In this document: in pieces, positions 8,010-17,454 of the stretch
Numbering within the stretch: position 1 is the stretch's first letter
How the letters are laid out: each line of letters begins with the position of its first letter
DNA from: Yeosuana sp043876835
Lineage (GTDB): Bacteria > Bacteroidota > Bacteroidia > Flavobacteriales > Flavobacteriaceae
Length of the DNA stretch: 64,000 bases
Assembly: GCF_043876835.1 (NCBI RefSeq)
Contig: NZ_JBAWJZ010000004.1
Coordinates: 186,001-250,000 of the forward strand
Direction of reading: 5' to 3'
Notes under the pieces: generated by a model
Told to the model about the DNA's origin: nothing
What the model saw: only the letters and a program-made list of their open reading frames with translations
The model's database searches: none
Position numbers and translations under genes: made by a program

Positions 8010-10640
8010 ATGCAAATTCCATCTAAATACGATGCAAGTCAGGTAGAAAGTAAATGGTATGATTACTGGATGAAGCATAATTATTTTCATTCAGAACCAG
8101 ATGAAAGAGAACCATATACTATTGTAATCCCTCCACCAAATGTGACGGGCGTATTGCATATGGGACACATGCTTAACAATACCATTCAAGATGTATTGAT
8201 TCGCCGTGCACGTTTGCAAGGTAAAAACGCTTGTTGGGTGCCTGGTACAGACCATGCGTCTATTGCAACGGAGGCTAAAGTAGTAGCTAAGCTTAAAGAA
8301 CAGGGTATAGATAAAAATAATTTATCACGTGATGAGTTTTTAAAGCATGCTTGGGATTGGACACATGAATATGGGGGCGTAATTCTTGAGCAATTAAAAA
8401 AACTTGGTTGTTCATGTGATTGGGACAGAACCAAATTCACTATGGATGACGACATGAGTGAAGCGGTTATTAAAGTGTTTGTTGATTTGTACAACAAAGG
8501 CTTGATTTACCGTGGTTATCGTATGGTCAATTGGGATCCGGAAGCTAAAACAACACTTTCTGATGAAGAAGTTATTTATGAAGAAAAACAAGGTTTATTA
8601 TACTATATAAAATATCAAGTAGAAGGGACTAATGAAAGTTTAACTATTGCAACTACGCGTCCAGAAACTATTTTTGGTGATACTGCCATTTGTATCAACC
8701 CAAATGATGACCGTTTTAAACATCTTAAAGGAAAAAAGGCTATTGTGCCAATTTGTAATAGAGTGATTCCAATTATTGAGGATGAATATGTTGATATGGA
8801 ATTTGGTACAGGTTGTTTAAAAGTAACACCAGCGCATGATGAAAATGATAAGGTTTTAGGAGAGAAACACAATCTTCAAGTAATCGATATTTTTAACGCA
8901 GATGCTACTTTAAATAGTTTTGGACTGCATTACGAAGGTAAAGATCGTTTTGTAGCAAGAAAGGAAATTCAAAAAGAAATAGAGGAAAATGGTCAATTGG
9001 TTAAAACAGAGAACTATATAAATAAAGTTGGAACCAGCGAAAGAACCAAAGCTGTAATTGAGCCTCGATTATCAGATCAGTGGTTTCTTAAAATGGAAGA
9101 TTTGGTAAAACCTGCTATTAAAGCAGTTTTAGAAGATGGTGAGGTAAAATTGTTCCCTAAAAAGTTTGAAAACACGTATCGTCATTGGATGGAAAACATC
9201 CGCGACTGGAATATTTCGCGTCAGTTATTATGGGGTCAACAAATTCCTGCCTATTATTATGGCGATGGAAAGGAAGATTTTGTAGTGGCAGAAAACCTTG
9301 AAGATGCTTTAAAACTAGCAAAAGAAAAATCTAATAACCAAAACTTAGCTAGTTCAAACCTAGTTCAAGATTCGGATGCCTTAGATACTTGGTTTTCGTC
9401 TTGGTTATGGCCAATAAGTGTTTTTGATGGTATTAGAAATCCTGAAAATAAAGAAATTCAATATTATTATCCAACCAATGATTTAGTAACCGGACCAGAT
9501 ATTTTGTTTTTTTGGGTTGCCAGAATGATTATTGCTGGATACGAATACAGAGATGAAAAACCATTTCAAAATGTATATTTAACTGGTTTAGTGCGAGACA
9601 AACAACGTAGAAAAATGAGTAAATCATTAGGAAATTCTCCTGATGCATTAAAACTTATTGAAGAGTTTGGAGCTGATGGAGTTAGGGTTGGGTTGTTGTT
9701 GAGTTCTGCTGCCGGAAATGATTTGTTATTTGACGAAGTTTTATGCCAACAAGGAAAAGGTTTTGCCAACAAAATCTGGAATGCATTCAGACTAATTCAA
9801 GGTTGGGAAATAGCCGATATTGAACAACCAGAATCTTCAAAAATTGCAATAGAATGGTTCGAAGCCAAGTTTCAGGAAACATTAGTGGTGATTGAAGATC
9901 ATTTTAGAAAATACCGAATCAGTGATGCGTTAATGGAAACCTATAAGTTAATCTGGAATGATTTCTGTTCATGGTTTTTAGAAATGATAAAACCAGAATA
10001 TCAAAAGCCTATTGATAGAGTTACCTATAAAGCTGCGATTTCTATTTTGGAAAATAATTTGAAGATTCTACATCCATTTATGCCATTTTTAACAGAAGAT
10101 ATTTGGCAATATATTTCAGAAAGAACTCCACAAGAAGCTTTAATTGTTTCTAAATGGCCAAAATTTAGCAACTATGACAAAAATCTAATTTCTGAATTTG
10201 ATTTAGCTTCAGGTGTAGTCTCAGGTATTAGAAATATAAGAAAAGAAAAAAATATTCCTTTTAAAGATACCATTCGGTTTTCTGTAATTAATAATGAAAA
10301 TACTGCATCAACTTTTGATGAGGTCATTATTAAATTGGGTAATTTAGAATCTATCAATTACACAACCAATCCAGTTGATGGCGCTTTAACTTTCAGGGTA
10401 AAATCAAACGAATATTTTATTCCAATGGTTGGTGCAATTGATGTTGAAGCTGAAATTAAAAAACTTACTGATGAGTTAAATTATACCGAAGGCTTTTTAA
10501 AATCGGTTCAAAAGAAACTTTCTAACGAACGATTTGTTGCTGGTGCTCCTGAGCAAGTTATTACAAATGAACGAAATAAGGAAGCAGATGCTTTAGCGAA
10601 AATTGAAACTATTAAAGCTAGCTTAGCAAGTTTGAAATAA
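8010..10640 (+). CDS. valS: Valyl-tRNA synthetase
   Basis: An 876-residue class Ia aminoacyl-tRNA synthetase that charges tRNA-Val and edits misactivated threonine. The HIGH-type motif is in PPNVTGVLHMGHML and the KMSKS loop in RRKMSKSLGNS. The editing (CP1) domain includes TIATTRPETIFGDTA. A C-terminal coiled-coil arm (AEIKKLTDELNYTEGFLKSV) is complete. A longer frame opens at a TTG at 7977, but the ATG at 8010 (MQIPSKYDASQVESK) fits the family start and lies downstream of the promoter element. Single-gene transcript. Confidence 0.97.
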   Translation: MQIPSKYDASQVESKWYDYWMKHNYFHSEPDEREPYTIVIPPPNVTGVLHMGHMLNNTIQDVLIRRARLQGKNACWVPGTDHASIATEAKVVAKLKEQGIDKNNLSRDEFLKHAWDWTHEYGGVILEQLKKLGCSCDWDRTKFTMDDDMSEAVIKVFVDLYNKGLIYRGYRMVNWDPEAKTTLSDEEVIYEEKQGLLYYIKYQVEGTNESLTIATTRPETIFGDTAICINPNDDRFKHLKGKKAIVPICNRVIPIIEDEYVDMEFGTGCLKVTPAHDENDKVLGEKHNLQVIDIFNADATLNSFGLHYEGKDRFVARKEIQKEIEENGQLVKTENYINKVGTSERTKAVIEPRLSDQWFLKMEDLVKPAIKAVLEDGEVKLFPKKFENTYRHWMENIRDWNISRQLLWGQQIPAYYYGDGKEDFVVAENLEDALKLAKEKSNNQNLASSNLVQDSDALDTWFSSWLWPISVFDGIRNPENKEIQYYYPTNDLVTGPDILFFWVARMIIAGYEYRDEKPFQNVYLTGLVRDKQRRKMSKSLGNSPDALKLIEEFGADGVRVGLLLSSAAGNDLLFDEVLCQQGKGFANKIWNAFRLIQGWEIADIEQPESSKIAIEWFEAKFQETLVVIEDHFRKYRISDALMETYKLIWNDFCSWFLEMIKPEYQKPIDRVTYKAAISILENNLKILHPFMPFLTEDIWQYISERTPQEALIVSKWPKFSNYDKNLISEFDLASGVVSGIRNIRKEKNIPFKDTIRFSVINNENTASTFDEVIIKLGNLESINYTTNPVDGALTFRVKSNEYFIPMVGAIDVEAEIKKLTDELNYTEGFLKSVQKKLSNERFVAGAPEQVITNERNKEADALAKIETIKASLASLK

Positions 10641-10685
10641 ATTAATTGGACTTTTATTTAAGCTCAATTCTTAATAAATTTTAAA

Positions 10686-11882
10686 ATGAATAAAAACATT
10701 CTGAAGATAATTTTAATATGTTTCGGGCTATTTTTTTTAGCGGCTTGTAAACATAATGCAGAAAAAGTAGATTTATTAAGTGGTAAATTAGAAGCAATTA
10801 AGGTTAAATATGCTCCAGACAAAAGAGTGGCTTTGTTTAATGTGGAATTTGAAAAAGAAAAAGAAACATATCTTTTAAAAGGTGAAAGTGATTTACCTGA
10901 AGCCGTTGCCGATTTAAAAGAGAAGCTAAAAGCCGAGAATATCAATTTTATTGATAGTATTCATATACTGCCTTCAAAAAACTTAAATGGTAAAACCTTT
11001 GGCTTGGTTACCATTTCTGTGGCTAACTTAAGAAGTAATCCAAAACATTCCGCAGAATTAGCAACACAGGCAACATTAGGCACACCAGTTAAAGTACTTA
11101 AAAAAGAGGGAAATTGGTCATTAATTCAAACACCAGACAAATACTTGGCTTGGGTAGATGATGGAGGTATTATACCAATGTCATCTGAAGAAATGTCAAC
11201 ATGGAAATCTCACCCTAAAATTATTTACACAAATATTGTTGGTAGCACTTATTCAGAACCAGATAGTCAATCTCAAGTAGTTTCTGATATTGTCGCTGGT
11301 AGTATTTTAGAGCTTTTAGAGGAAGAAAAAGATTTTTTTAAGGTAAAATATCCAGATGATAGAATTGCTTTTGTAATTAAAAATGAAGCGCAATTATATG
11401 ATGATTGGTTGAAAAACACCAAACCAACAGCAGAATCTTTAATTGCTACATCAAAAAAACTGATGGGATTGCCATATTTATGGGGAGGAACATCAACAAA
11501 AGGAGTAGATTGTAGTGGTTTTACAAAAACAGTTTATTTTTTAAATGGCATGGTAATTCCAAGAGATGCTTCACAACAAGTTAATACGGGTCAATTAACT
11601 GATGAAACCAAAAAATTTGATCAATTGCAACCCGGAGATTTATTATTTTTTGGTAGAAAAGCGACCGATTCTACTATCGAAAAAGTCGTTCATGTTGGTA
11701 TGTGGATTGGTAACAATGAGTTTATTCACTCTTCAGGAAAGGTAAGAATTAGCAGCATTGATAAGAATTCTCCAAACTTTGATTCTGATAATTTAAATAG
11801 ATATTTGCGTTCAAAAAGAATAATAAATAGTGAAGATGATGCGTTGCTAAATTTAATAAAAACACCAGTTTTTAAAGATTGA
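10686..11882 (+). CDS. NlpC/P60 lipoprotein endopeptidase with SH3 domains
   Basis: A 398-residue envelope protein likely to cut peptidoglycan stem peptides. A lipoprotein signal ends at LAAC with lipidated Cys21. SH3b-type segments lie near residues 98-165 (VANLRSNPKHSAELATQA) and 178-240. The NlpC/P60 domain covers about 250-385, with the catalytic cysteine in KGVDCSGFTK and the histidine in VVHVGMWIGNNEFIHSSG. Architecture resembles gamma-D-glutamyl-diamino-acid peptidases of Bacteroidota that recycle wall peptides. It follows valS by 45 bp but probably has its own promoter. Confidence 0.9.
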   Translation: MNKNILKIILICFGLFFLAACKHNAEKVDLLSGKLEAIKVKYAPDKRVALFNVEFEKEKETYLLKGESDLPEAVADLKEKLKAENINFIDSIHILPSKNLNGKTFGLVTISVANLRSNPKHSAELATQATLGTPVKVLKKEGNWSLIQTPDKYLAWVDDGGIIPMSSEEMSTWKSHPKIIYTNIVGSTYSEPDSQSQVVSDIVAGSILELLEEEKDFFKVKYPDDRIAFVIKNEAQLYDDWLKNTKPTAESLIATSKKLMGLPYLWGGTSTKGVDCSGFTKTVYFLNGMVIPRDASQQVNTGQLTDETKKFDQLQPGDLLFFGRKATDSTIEKVVHVGMWIGNNEFIHSSGKVRISSIDKNSPNFDSDNLNRYLRSKRIINSEDDALLNLIKTPVFKD

Positions 11883-11910
11883 GAAATTAAAATAGTTTTA
11901 TCAGAGAATT

Positions 11911-12498
11911 CTATTTTTCTGAATAGAAGTTATTAATAATAGATTCCATCTCTTTCTTCTTTTCAGAAATTGCAATAATTTCATTCCAAATATCTTCAGA
12001 GATCAATGGTTTTAAGGGTTGCTCAAGTTTTGGTATTTTATAAAAAACTTTAAGCAGTTTTTTATCCCATATTTTTGAATATTTCAATAAGTCATCAGGA
12101 TATACTACTTTTCTTTTAGTGCCTTCATCAATGCCTCTAAATGGCTTAGAAACATTTAAGTAGCCATAATCATCTGTTAATTGTTCTCCTGGATGAATGT
12201 CTCTTATAGCAATTTCAAAATCATAAGCAGTGCTAAGACAATTTGAGTTAAAACTATGATTTACAAAACGCCCATTGTCCCAACAAAGCACTAAGTTTCC
12301 GTTATTATTCCTAAAGGTATAAGTGTCTAAAATATCTTGATAAATACTATCCATAGCTTGAAAATCCATAGGACTAAATTCTCTGTCTAGCTTGTCTAAC
12401 GCCCAAGTAATAGTTCCTGCTGCAATAAATTCTGTAGCAACAACACCATACCCAATGTCGTTGTTTATAAATTTAAGTTCAGTTTTTGGGTGAATCAT
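11911..12498 (-). CDS. SET domain protein (putative protein lysine methyltransferase)
   Basis: A 195-residue protein that is almost only a SET domain. Visible motifs are GYGVVATEFIAAGTITWA at the N-terminus, RFVNHSFNSNC (the NHS..NC S-adenosylmethionine-binding segment) and the C-terminal DIHPGEQLTDDYGYLN with its active-site tyrosine. Family members methylate lysines in proteins; the bacterial substrate is unknown. No pre- or post-SET cysteine cluster is present. It ends the minus-strand run after the acyl-CoA-binding and Psd genes, 38 bp downstream of the former. Confidence 0.85.
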   Translation of the reverse strand: MIHPKTELKFINNDIGYGVVATEFIAAGTITWALDKLDREFSPMDFQAMDSIYQDILDTYTFRNNNGNLVLCWDNGRFVNHSFNSNCLSTAYDFEIAIRDIHPGEQLTDDYGYLNVSKPFRGIDEGTKRKVVYPDDLLKYSKIWDKKLLKVFYKIPKLEQPLKPLISEDIWNEIIAISEKKKEMESIINNFYSEK

Positions 12499-12536
12499 AC
12501 ACGATATGTTTTATTGAATTTTACTGGAAATAAAAA

Positions 12537-12803
12537 CTATTTTCTGTAAAGAAAATAATTATTCACTAACTCAATGTAAGCGGTTTTGGCTTCATCTGGA
12601 GTAATATCTTTAATTTGAAATAAAGCATTGGTTTTGAAGGCATTTATTATAGGTTTTTTACTTCCAGGTCTGCTATAATTATTTGTGGCCTTTTTATAAT
12701 AAGCGTATAATCGTAGTAAAAAATCGGCAGGAAAAGGTTCTGTGTGCTCATTAACACGATTAACAGCCTCTTGAAATTCTTTATCTAAATCTTTACTAGT
12801 CAT
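12537..12803 (-). CDS. Acyl-CoA-binding protein
   Basis: An 88-residue four-helix ACBP homologue that would bind long-chain acyl-CoA in the cytoplasm. EFQEAVNRVNEHTEPFPADF and LRLYAYYKKATNN match the ACBP helix 1-2 region, with the YxxYKxAT ligand motif retained; the later tryptophan-containing segment is altered (SRPGSKKPIINAF). A longer frame starts at 12833 but lies within the Psd gene; the ATG at 12803 overlaps the psd stop by eight bases and gives the family start. ACBP is mainly eukaryotic but known in some Bacteroidota. Its coupling to psd suggests a part in acyl-chain supply for phospholipids. Confidence 0.85.
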   Translation of the reverse strand: MTSKDLDKEFQEAVNRVNEHTEPFPADFLLRLYAYYKKATNNYSRPGSKKPIINAFKTNALFQIKDITPDEAKTAYIELVNNYFLYRK

Positions 12804-13452
12804 TAATTTCAGCAATAACACTTTCTCCACCACGAACTTTTTGGTTCAACTCTACTTTTATTTCAGTGTTTAAAGGTAAAAATAAATCTACTCTTGAACC
12901 AAATTTTATAAAACCTGAATCTGTGCCTTGAGTAACTTGATCATTGTTTTTTGCATAATTAACAATGCGTTTTGCTAAGGCTCCTGCTATTTGTCTGTAT
13001 AATACTTTTCCGTAAGTTTTGTTTTCAACCACTACAGTTGTTCGTTCATTTTCTTCGCTTGCTTTTGGATGCCATGCAACCAAGTATTTTCCAGGGTGGT
13101 ATTTGCTAAATATCACATTTCCACTAATTGGATAACGTGTTACATGCACATTTATTGGAGACATAAATACGCTAACTTGTAGTCTTTTTTCTTTAAAATA
13201 TTCTTTTTCAAACACTTCTTCAATAACTACAACTTTTCCGTCAACTGGCGAAATAACTTGCTTATCATTAAGAACTGTGTTTCTTTTAGGGTTTCTAAAA
13301 AATTGAAGTATAAGTATTAAAAAACCGAAAAATACAAACCATAAACAGTTTTGAAGCCATGTTATATGGATAAACTTATCAATAAGCAGAAATGAAACTA
13401 TAACAAATATAAATGTTGTAAATATGATTTTATGTCCTTCTTTATGAAACAT
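12796..13452 (-). CDS. psd: Phosphatidylserine decarboxylase (short form)
   Basis: A 218-residue pyruvoyl enzyme turning phosphatidylserine into phosphatidylethanolamine at the inner membrane. Two hydrophobic segments lie at residues 8-52. SPVDGKVVVIEE and FMSPINVHVTRYPISGNV are family motifs. The self-cleavage Gly-Ser is in IKFGSRVDLFLP near residue 188, the serine becoming the pyruvoyl group. The length fits the short Bacteroidota/Archaea class. It overlaps cdsA by 11 bp upstream and the ACBP gene by 8 bp downstream, forming a phospholipid operon. Confidence 0.93.
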   Translation of the reverse strand: MFHKEGHKIIFTTFIFVIVSFLLIDKFIHITWLQNCLWFVFFGFLILILQFFRNPKRNTVLNDKQVISPVDGKVVVIEEVFEKEYFKEKRLQVSVFMSPINVHVTRYPISGNVIFSKYHPGKYLVAWHPKASEENERTTVVVENKTYGKVLYRQIAGALAKRIVNYAKNNDQVTQGTDSGFIKFGSRVDLFLPLNTEIKVELNQKVRGGESVIAEIND

Positions 13453-14263
13453 ATAGTGTAATTCTTAAAAATAAATATATAAATGGTGCAGCGAAAATAA
13501 TACTGTCTAAACGGTCTAATAAACCTCCATGACCAGGCATAATCATTCCACTGTCTTTAACATTTGCTTGCCTTTTAAACTTCGATTCTATTAGGTCTCC
13601 TAAAGTCCCAAAAACACTAATAATGATACTTAATATTAGCCAATTTGTAAAGCTTAAACTTTCTGTAAAGGTAGCAATAAAATAACTAGCAAGGCATGAA
13701 AAAAACAACCCGCCCAAGAAACCTTCGACAGTTTTTTTTGGAGAAATTTTTTCAAATAATTTTTGCTTTCCAAAGTTCTTACCAACTAAATAGGCAAACG
13801 TATCATTAACCCAAATTAATATAAAAGAGCCTAATAATATACTGGGATTGTATGGTTTAAAGTAGTTTGCAATTAAAATCAAAAAAACGAAAGAGCTAGA
13901 AATATAAAAGGTAGTGAGTATAAATCGCTTTGAGATAAATAATGGAATGGTCTTTTCTGAAAACAAGTCTTTTATTAAAAACAATTCAACAAATATGGTT
14001 ATAACCATGAGAATTTGTGTGGCTTCATCTAATCCTTTAGTTGCATTTATGTTAAGTTGTGTGTATCCAAAAACAAAAAACAGTGCTATAAATATGAAAT
14101 ACGGAATGATGCTTTTTAATTGAATAAGTTTATTGAATTCAAATAAACATATAATTCCAAAAACAAAAAATAAAGCAATTAAAGTTTGTAAATTATAGAG
14201 CGAAGCAATTAAAAGCAAAACATAAAACAGACCAGAAAGTGCTCTAATTAAAATATCTTTCAT
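13442..14263 (-). CDS. cdsA: Phosphatidate cytidylyltransferase
   Basis: A 273-residue polytopic inner-membrane enzyme making CDP-diacylglycerol from phosphatidic acid and CTP. The family signature is complete near the C-terminus: GTLGDLIESKFKRQANVKDS followed by PGHGGLLDRLDSIIFAAP. About eight membrane segments can be read. It heads the cdsA-psd-ACBP-SET gene run: its stop overlaps the psd start, so CDP-DAG synthesis and PE formation are encoded together. Phosphatidylserine synthase itself is not in this window. Confidence 0.95.
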   Translation of the reverse strand: MKDILIRALSGLFYVLLLIASLYNLQTLIALFFVFGIICLFEFNKLIQLKSIIPYFIFIALFFVFGYTQLNINATKGLDEATQILMVITIFVELFLIKDLFSEKTIPLFISKRFILTTFYISSSFVFLILIANYFKPYNPSILLGSFILIWVNDTFAYLVGKNFGKQKLFEKISPKKTVEGFLGGLFFSCLASYFIATFTESLSFTNWLILSIIISVFGTLGDLIESKFKRQANVKDSGMIMPGHGGLLDRLDSIIFAAPFIYLFLRITLYVS

Positions 14264-14318
14264 TTGAAGTGATTTGTTTTATTGTGCCGGTTTGCGAATT
14301 GTAATGCAATATTAATAA

Positions 14319-14927
14319 TTAAAGATCTTCAAGAAGCAACAAATATAAATTTTTTGAGCTACTTCCATAGCTTAAAAAGTCTTTTTCGTCTGAAGATTTA
14401 AAATGTTTAATGGTAGTAATGTTTGTAGGTATTTTTTGTTTGTTTTTATTTTTTATACCACGCAGGCCTTCTCCAATATTTTCAACTATTTGACTAGTTG
14501 TTGCAAATACAATAAAGTTTGCAGGAAGTTCTGTAAGCTTTTTTTCTGCAATTTGATTTGAACAAATAAGTAATGAACCATCATTAGCAATTAGGTTTTC
14601 ACAAGTGGTAATAAAAATTGTTGAATCACTTAATTTGTCGGTCACAATTAAACCTGTTTCTTTAAATCTGCTTTTTAAATTTTTATCAAAAAAAAATGTC
14701 TTTTTATCTTCCCATTTATTTTCTTGAACGATGTTTTCTAAGCTTTCAAAAATTTCATCCAAATCTTCGCAATACAGAAACTTACCACCATTAGCTTTAA
14801 AGTTTATGGTAAACTTTTCATCTATTGGTAATTTAATTTCCGGCATGTATTTACCACGCTCACTAGATTTTAATTCTTCTTCTTTTTTATCAGATATAGA
14901 ACCAAATATTTTTCTAAAAAGACTCAT
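14319..14927 (-). CDS. LUD domain protein
   Basis: A 202-residue cytoplasmic protein whose central part (TIFITTCENLIANDGSLLIC, then PANFIVFATTSQIVENIGEG) fits the LUD fold found in the lactate-utilisation proteins LutB and LutC. The FeS-cluster part of LutB is absent. Short LUD proteins of this kind lie beside ftsH in flavobacteria but have no proven reaction; NAD or sugar-phosphate-like ligands have been suggested for the fold. It sits between ftsH and cdsA on the same strand, 115 bp after ftsH. Confidence 0.75.
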   Translation of the reverse strand: MSLFRKIFGSISDKKEEELKSSERGKYMPEIKLPIDEKFTINFKANGGKFLYCEDLDEIFESLENIVQENKWEDKKTFFFDKNLKSRFKETGLIVTDKLSDSTIFITTCENLIANDGSLLICSNQIAEKKLTELPANFIVFATTSQIVENIGEGLRGIKNKNKQKIPTNITTIKHFKSSDEKDFLSYGSSSKNLYLLLLEDL

Positions 14928-15042
14928 TCAGGTATTGCTATTAACTCAGTTTTCTTTCGAGTTTTTCAAATATAAAAAATCTTAAACTAACCATACGATT
15001 AATTTAAGATTTTTACAATAGGTTTTTGAAAATTGTTATAAT

Positions 15043-16983
15043 TTATTCGACAACTGCTTCATTTTCCTCTTTATTGAAATCTCGCTTACCAAAAATTTTC
15101 TCTAGGTTATCTTTAAAAATAACTTCTTTCTCTAATAAAACATTAGCAAGTTCAGTAAGTTTGTCCTTATTGTCTTCAAGAAGTTTTATGGCACGCAAAT
15201 ATTGTGTTTCAATTAAATCTGAAATTTCTTTATCTATTAATTCAGCCGTTTTTTCACTGTAAGGTTTAGTAAAACCATATTCATTCTGACCAGATGAATC
15301 ATAATAAGTCAAGTTTCCTACCTTGTCACTTAAACCATATATAGTAACCATAGCTCTTGCTTGTTTGGTCACTTTTTCTAAATCGCTTAGAGCACCTGTA
15401 GAAATTTTGTTGAAAATAACTTTTTCAGCGGCTCTTCCACCCAATGCTGCGCACATCTCGTCAAGCATTTGTTCTGGATGAACTATAAGTCGTTCTTCAG
15501 GTAAATACCAAGCAGCGCCTAATGATCTTCCACGAGGAACAATAGTAACTTTTACTAAAGGAGCAGCATGTTCAAGCATCCAGCTTACGGTTGCGTGTCC
15601 GGCTTCATGAAATGCGACTGCCCTTTTTTCATTAGGAGTTATGATTTTATTTTTCTTTTCTAAACCACCAATGATTCTGTCAACAGCATCAAGAAAATCT
15701 TGTTTATCTACTTCTTTTTTGCCATTTCTAGCAGCAATTAAAGCAGCTTCGTTACAAACGTTTGCAATATCTGCACCAGAAAACCCAGGTGTTTGTCTTG
15801 AAAGAAAATCAAGATCTAAATCCTTTGCTTTTTTAAGTGGGCGTAAATGGACCTCAAAAATTTCTTTACGTTCTCTAATATCTGGTAAATCAACAAAAAT
15901 TTGTCTATCAAAACGCCCGGCACGCATTAAAGCAGTATCTAAAATATCGGCTCTGTTTGTTGCAGCAAGTACAATTACATTTGTATTAGTTCCAAAACCA
16001 TCCATTTCGGTTAATAATTGGTTAAGGGTATTTTCACGCTCATCATTACTTCCAGACATGGCATTTTTTCCTCTGGCACGACCAATGGCGTCAATTTCAT
16101 CAATAAAAATTATTGAAGGTGATTTTTCTTTGGCTTGTTTGAATAAATCACGAACTCTAGAAGCTCCAACACCAACAAACATTTCAACAAAATCTGAACC
16201 AGATAATGAGAAAAAGGGCACTTTAGCTTCACCAGCTACTGCTCTTGCGAGTAATGTTTTTCCTGTTCCTGGAGGTCCTACAAGTAATGCTCCTTTAGGT
16301 ATTTTTCCTCCTAAAGTTGTGTATTTTTCTGGAAATTTTAAGAAATCAACAATTTCTTGAACCTCTTCTTTTGCACCTTCAAGTCCAGCAACATCTTTAA
16401 AGGTTGTTTTTACTTCAGTATTTTGGTCAAAAAGCTTCGCTTTTGATTTTCCTATATTAAATATTTGGCCACCAGCTCCTCCGCCAGCTCCTCCAGACAT
16501 TCTACGCATAATAAATATCCATACCCCAATAAGAAGTATAAAAGGAAGAATGCCAATTAATAAATCACCAAAAAAGTTGTCTTCTGTTATATAAACTGGG
16601 GTTAAATCAAGATGCTTTTCTTTAATTACCTCATTCAATTGGTTTTGGAAAATCTGTAAGTCTCCAAACTCAAATTTATAATTTGGCAATCTTGAAGCAG
16701 TAGGGATTAAAGTGCTGGGCTTTGATTTTTTATGGATTTCTTTTTGCTCAGCTTCTTTTGTTAGATATACTTTTGCAATACGTTTATTTACAATTTCTAC
16801 TTTCTCAACATCGCCATCAGCAACAAATTTTAAAAATTGCGTTGGGTTTGTTGTACTACCGTCTTGATAACCAACATTGCTAAATAATTGAATAGCTAAA
16901 AAAATGGCTATAACTATACCATAAATCCAGTAAGGATTAAATTTTGGTTTTTTATCTTTTATATTTTTTTTATCGTTTGTCAT
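15043..16983 (-). CDS. ftsH: ATP-dependent zinc metalloprotease FtsH
   Basis: A 646-residue membrane AAA+ protease that degrades misfolded membrane proteins and regulatory proteins. Two membrane segments (near residues 18-36 and 133-153) flank a periplasmic domain. The AAA module has Walker A GPPGTGKT, Walker B IIFIDEIDAIG and the second region of homology ATNRADILDTALMRAGRFDR. The zinc site is HEAGH, with the third acidic ligand in the following helical domain. Complete by length. It follows rsfS by 6 bp and a LUD gene lies downstream. Confidence 0.97.
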   Translation of the reverse strand: MTNDKKNIKDKKPKFNPYWIYGIVIAIFLAIQLFSNVGYQDGSTTNPTQFLKFVADGDVEKVEIVNKRIAKVYLTKEAEQKEIHKKSKPSTLIPTASRLPNYKFEFGDLQIFQNQLNEVIKEKHLDLTPVYITEDNFFGDLLIGILPFILLIGVWIFIMRRMSGGAGGGAGGQIFNIGKSKAKLFDQNTEVKTTFKDVAGLEGAKEEVQEIVDFLKFPEKYTTLGGKIPKGALLVGPPGTGKTLLARAVAGEAKVPFFSLSGSDFVEMFVGVGASRVRDLFKQAKEKSPSIIFIDEIDAIGRARGKNAMSGSNDERENTLNQLLTEMDGFGTNTNVIVLAATNRADILDTALMRAGRFDRQIFVDLPDIRERKEIFEVHLRPLKKAKDLDLDFLSRQTPGFSGADIANVCNEAALIAARNGKKEVDKQDFLDAVDRIIGGLEKKNKIITPNEKRAVAFHEAGHATVSWMLEHAAPLVKVTIVPRGRSLGAAWYLPEERLIVHPEQMLDEMCAALGGRAAEKVIFNKISTGALSDLEKVTKQARAMVTIYGLSDKVGNLTYYDSSGQNEYGFTKPYSEKTAELIDKEISDLIETQYLRAIKLLEDNKDKLTELANVLLEKEVIFKDNLEKIFGKRDFNKEENEAVVE

Positions 16984-16989
16984 TCTTTC

Positions 16990-17361
16990 TTAATAACTCG
17001 TTTCTATTAGTGTTGTTTTTGCGTCACCCCAAAGACTTTCAATGTCATAATAATCTCTGATGTGTTTTTGAAATACGTGTACAACAACATTTACATAATC
17101 TAACAAAATCCATTCAGCATTATCTTCTCCTTCAACATGCCATGGATGATCTTTTAGCACTTTGCTTACTTTTTTTTGAATAGAATTAGAAATGGCGTTA
17201 ACTTGTGTATTTGAAGTTCCTTCACAAATTATAAAGTAATCACAAACCGTATTTTCTATTTCTCTTAAATCAAGGATGCTTATTTCATTACCTTTAACAT
17301 CTTCAATGCCACTTATTATTACCGATATTAGTTGGTCTGCGCTTATATTTTCTTTCGCCAT
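16990..17361 (-). CDS. rsfS: Ribosomal silencing factor RsfS
   Basis: A 123-residue protein of the RsfS/DUF143 family that binds L14 (uL14) on the large subunit and blocks subunit joining during starvation. Conserved segments are CDYFIICEGTSNTQVNAISN, PWHVEGEDNAEWILLDY and VVHVFQKHIRDYYDIESLW. It starts the rsfS-ftsH operon. A candidate -7 element on the minus strand (TAACTTTG, reverse of 17381-17388) lies 20 bp before the start codon. Confidence 0.94.
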   Translation of the reverse strand: MAKENISADQLISVIISGIEDVKGNEISILDLREIENTVCDYFIICEGTSNTQVNAISNSIQKKVSKVLKDHPWHVEGEDNAEWILLDYVNVVVHVFQKHIRDYYDIESLWGDAKTTLIETSY

Positions 17362-17454
17362 TAATTTTATTTAATTTGTGCAAAGTTATTATTTTTTTTA
17401 GTTCTTTATACTTTAATTATTCATAAGATTGTATATCACTATAATAACTAGTTA

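Noticed and set aside
15641..16360. 239-codon open frame on the plus strand inside ftsH
   Set aside because: It is antisense to the conserved AAA domain of FtsH, has no recognisable motif, and its composition follows from the codon use of ftsH.
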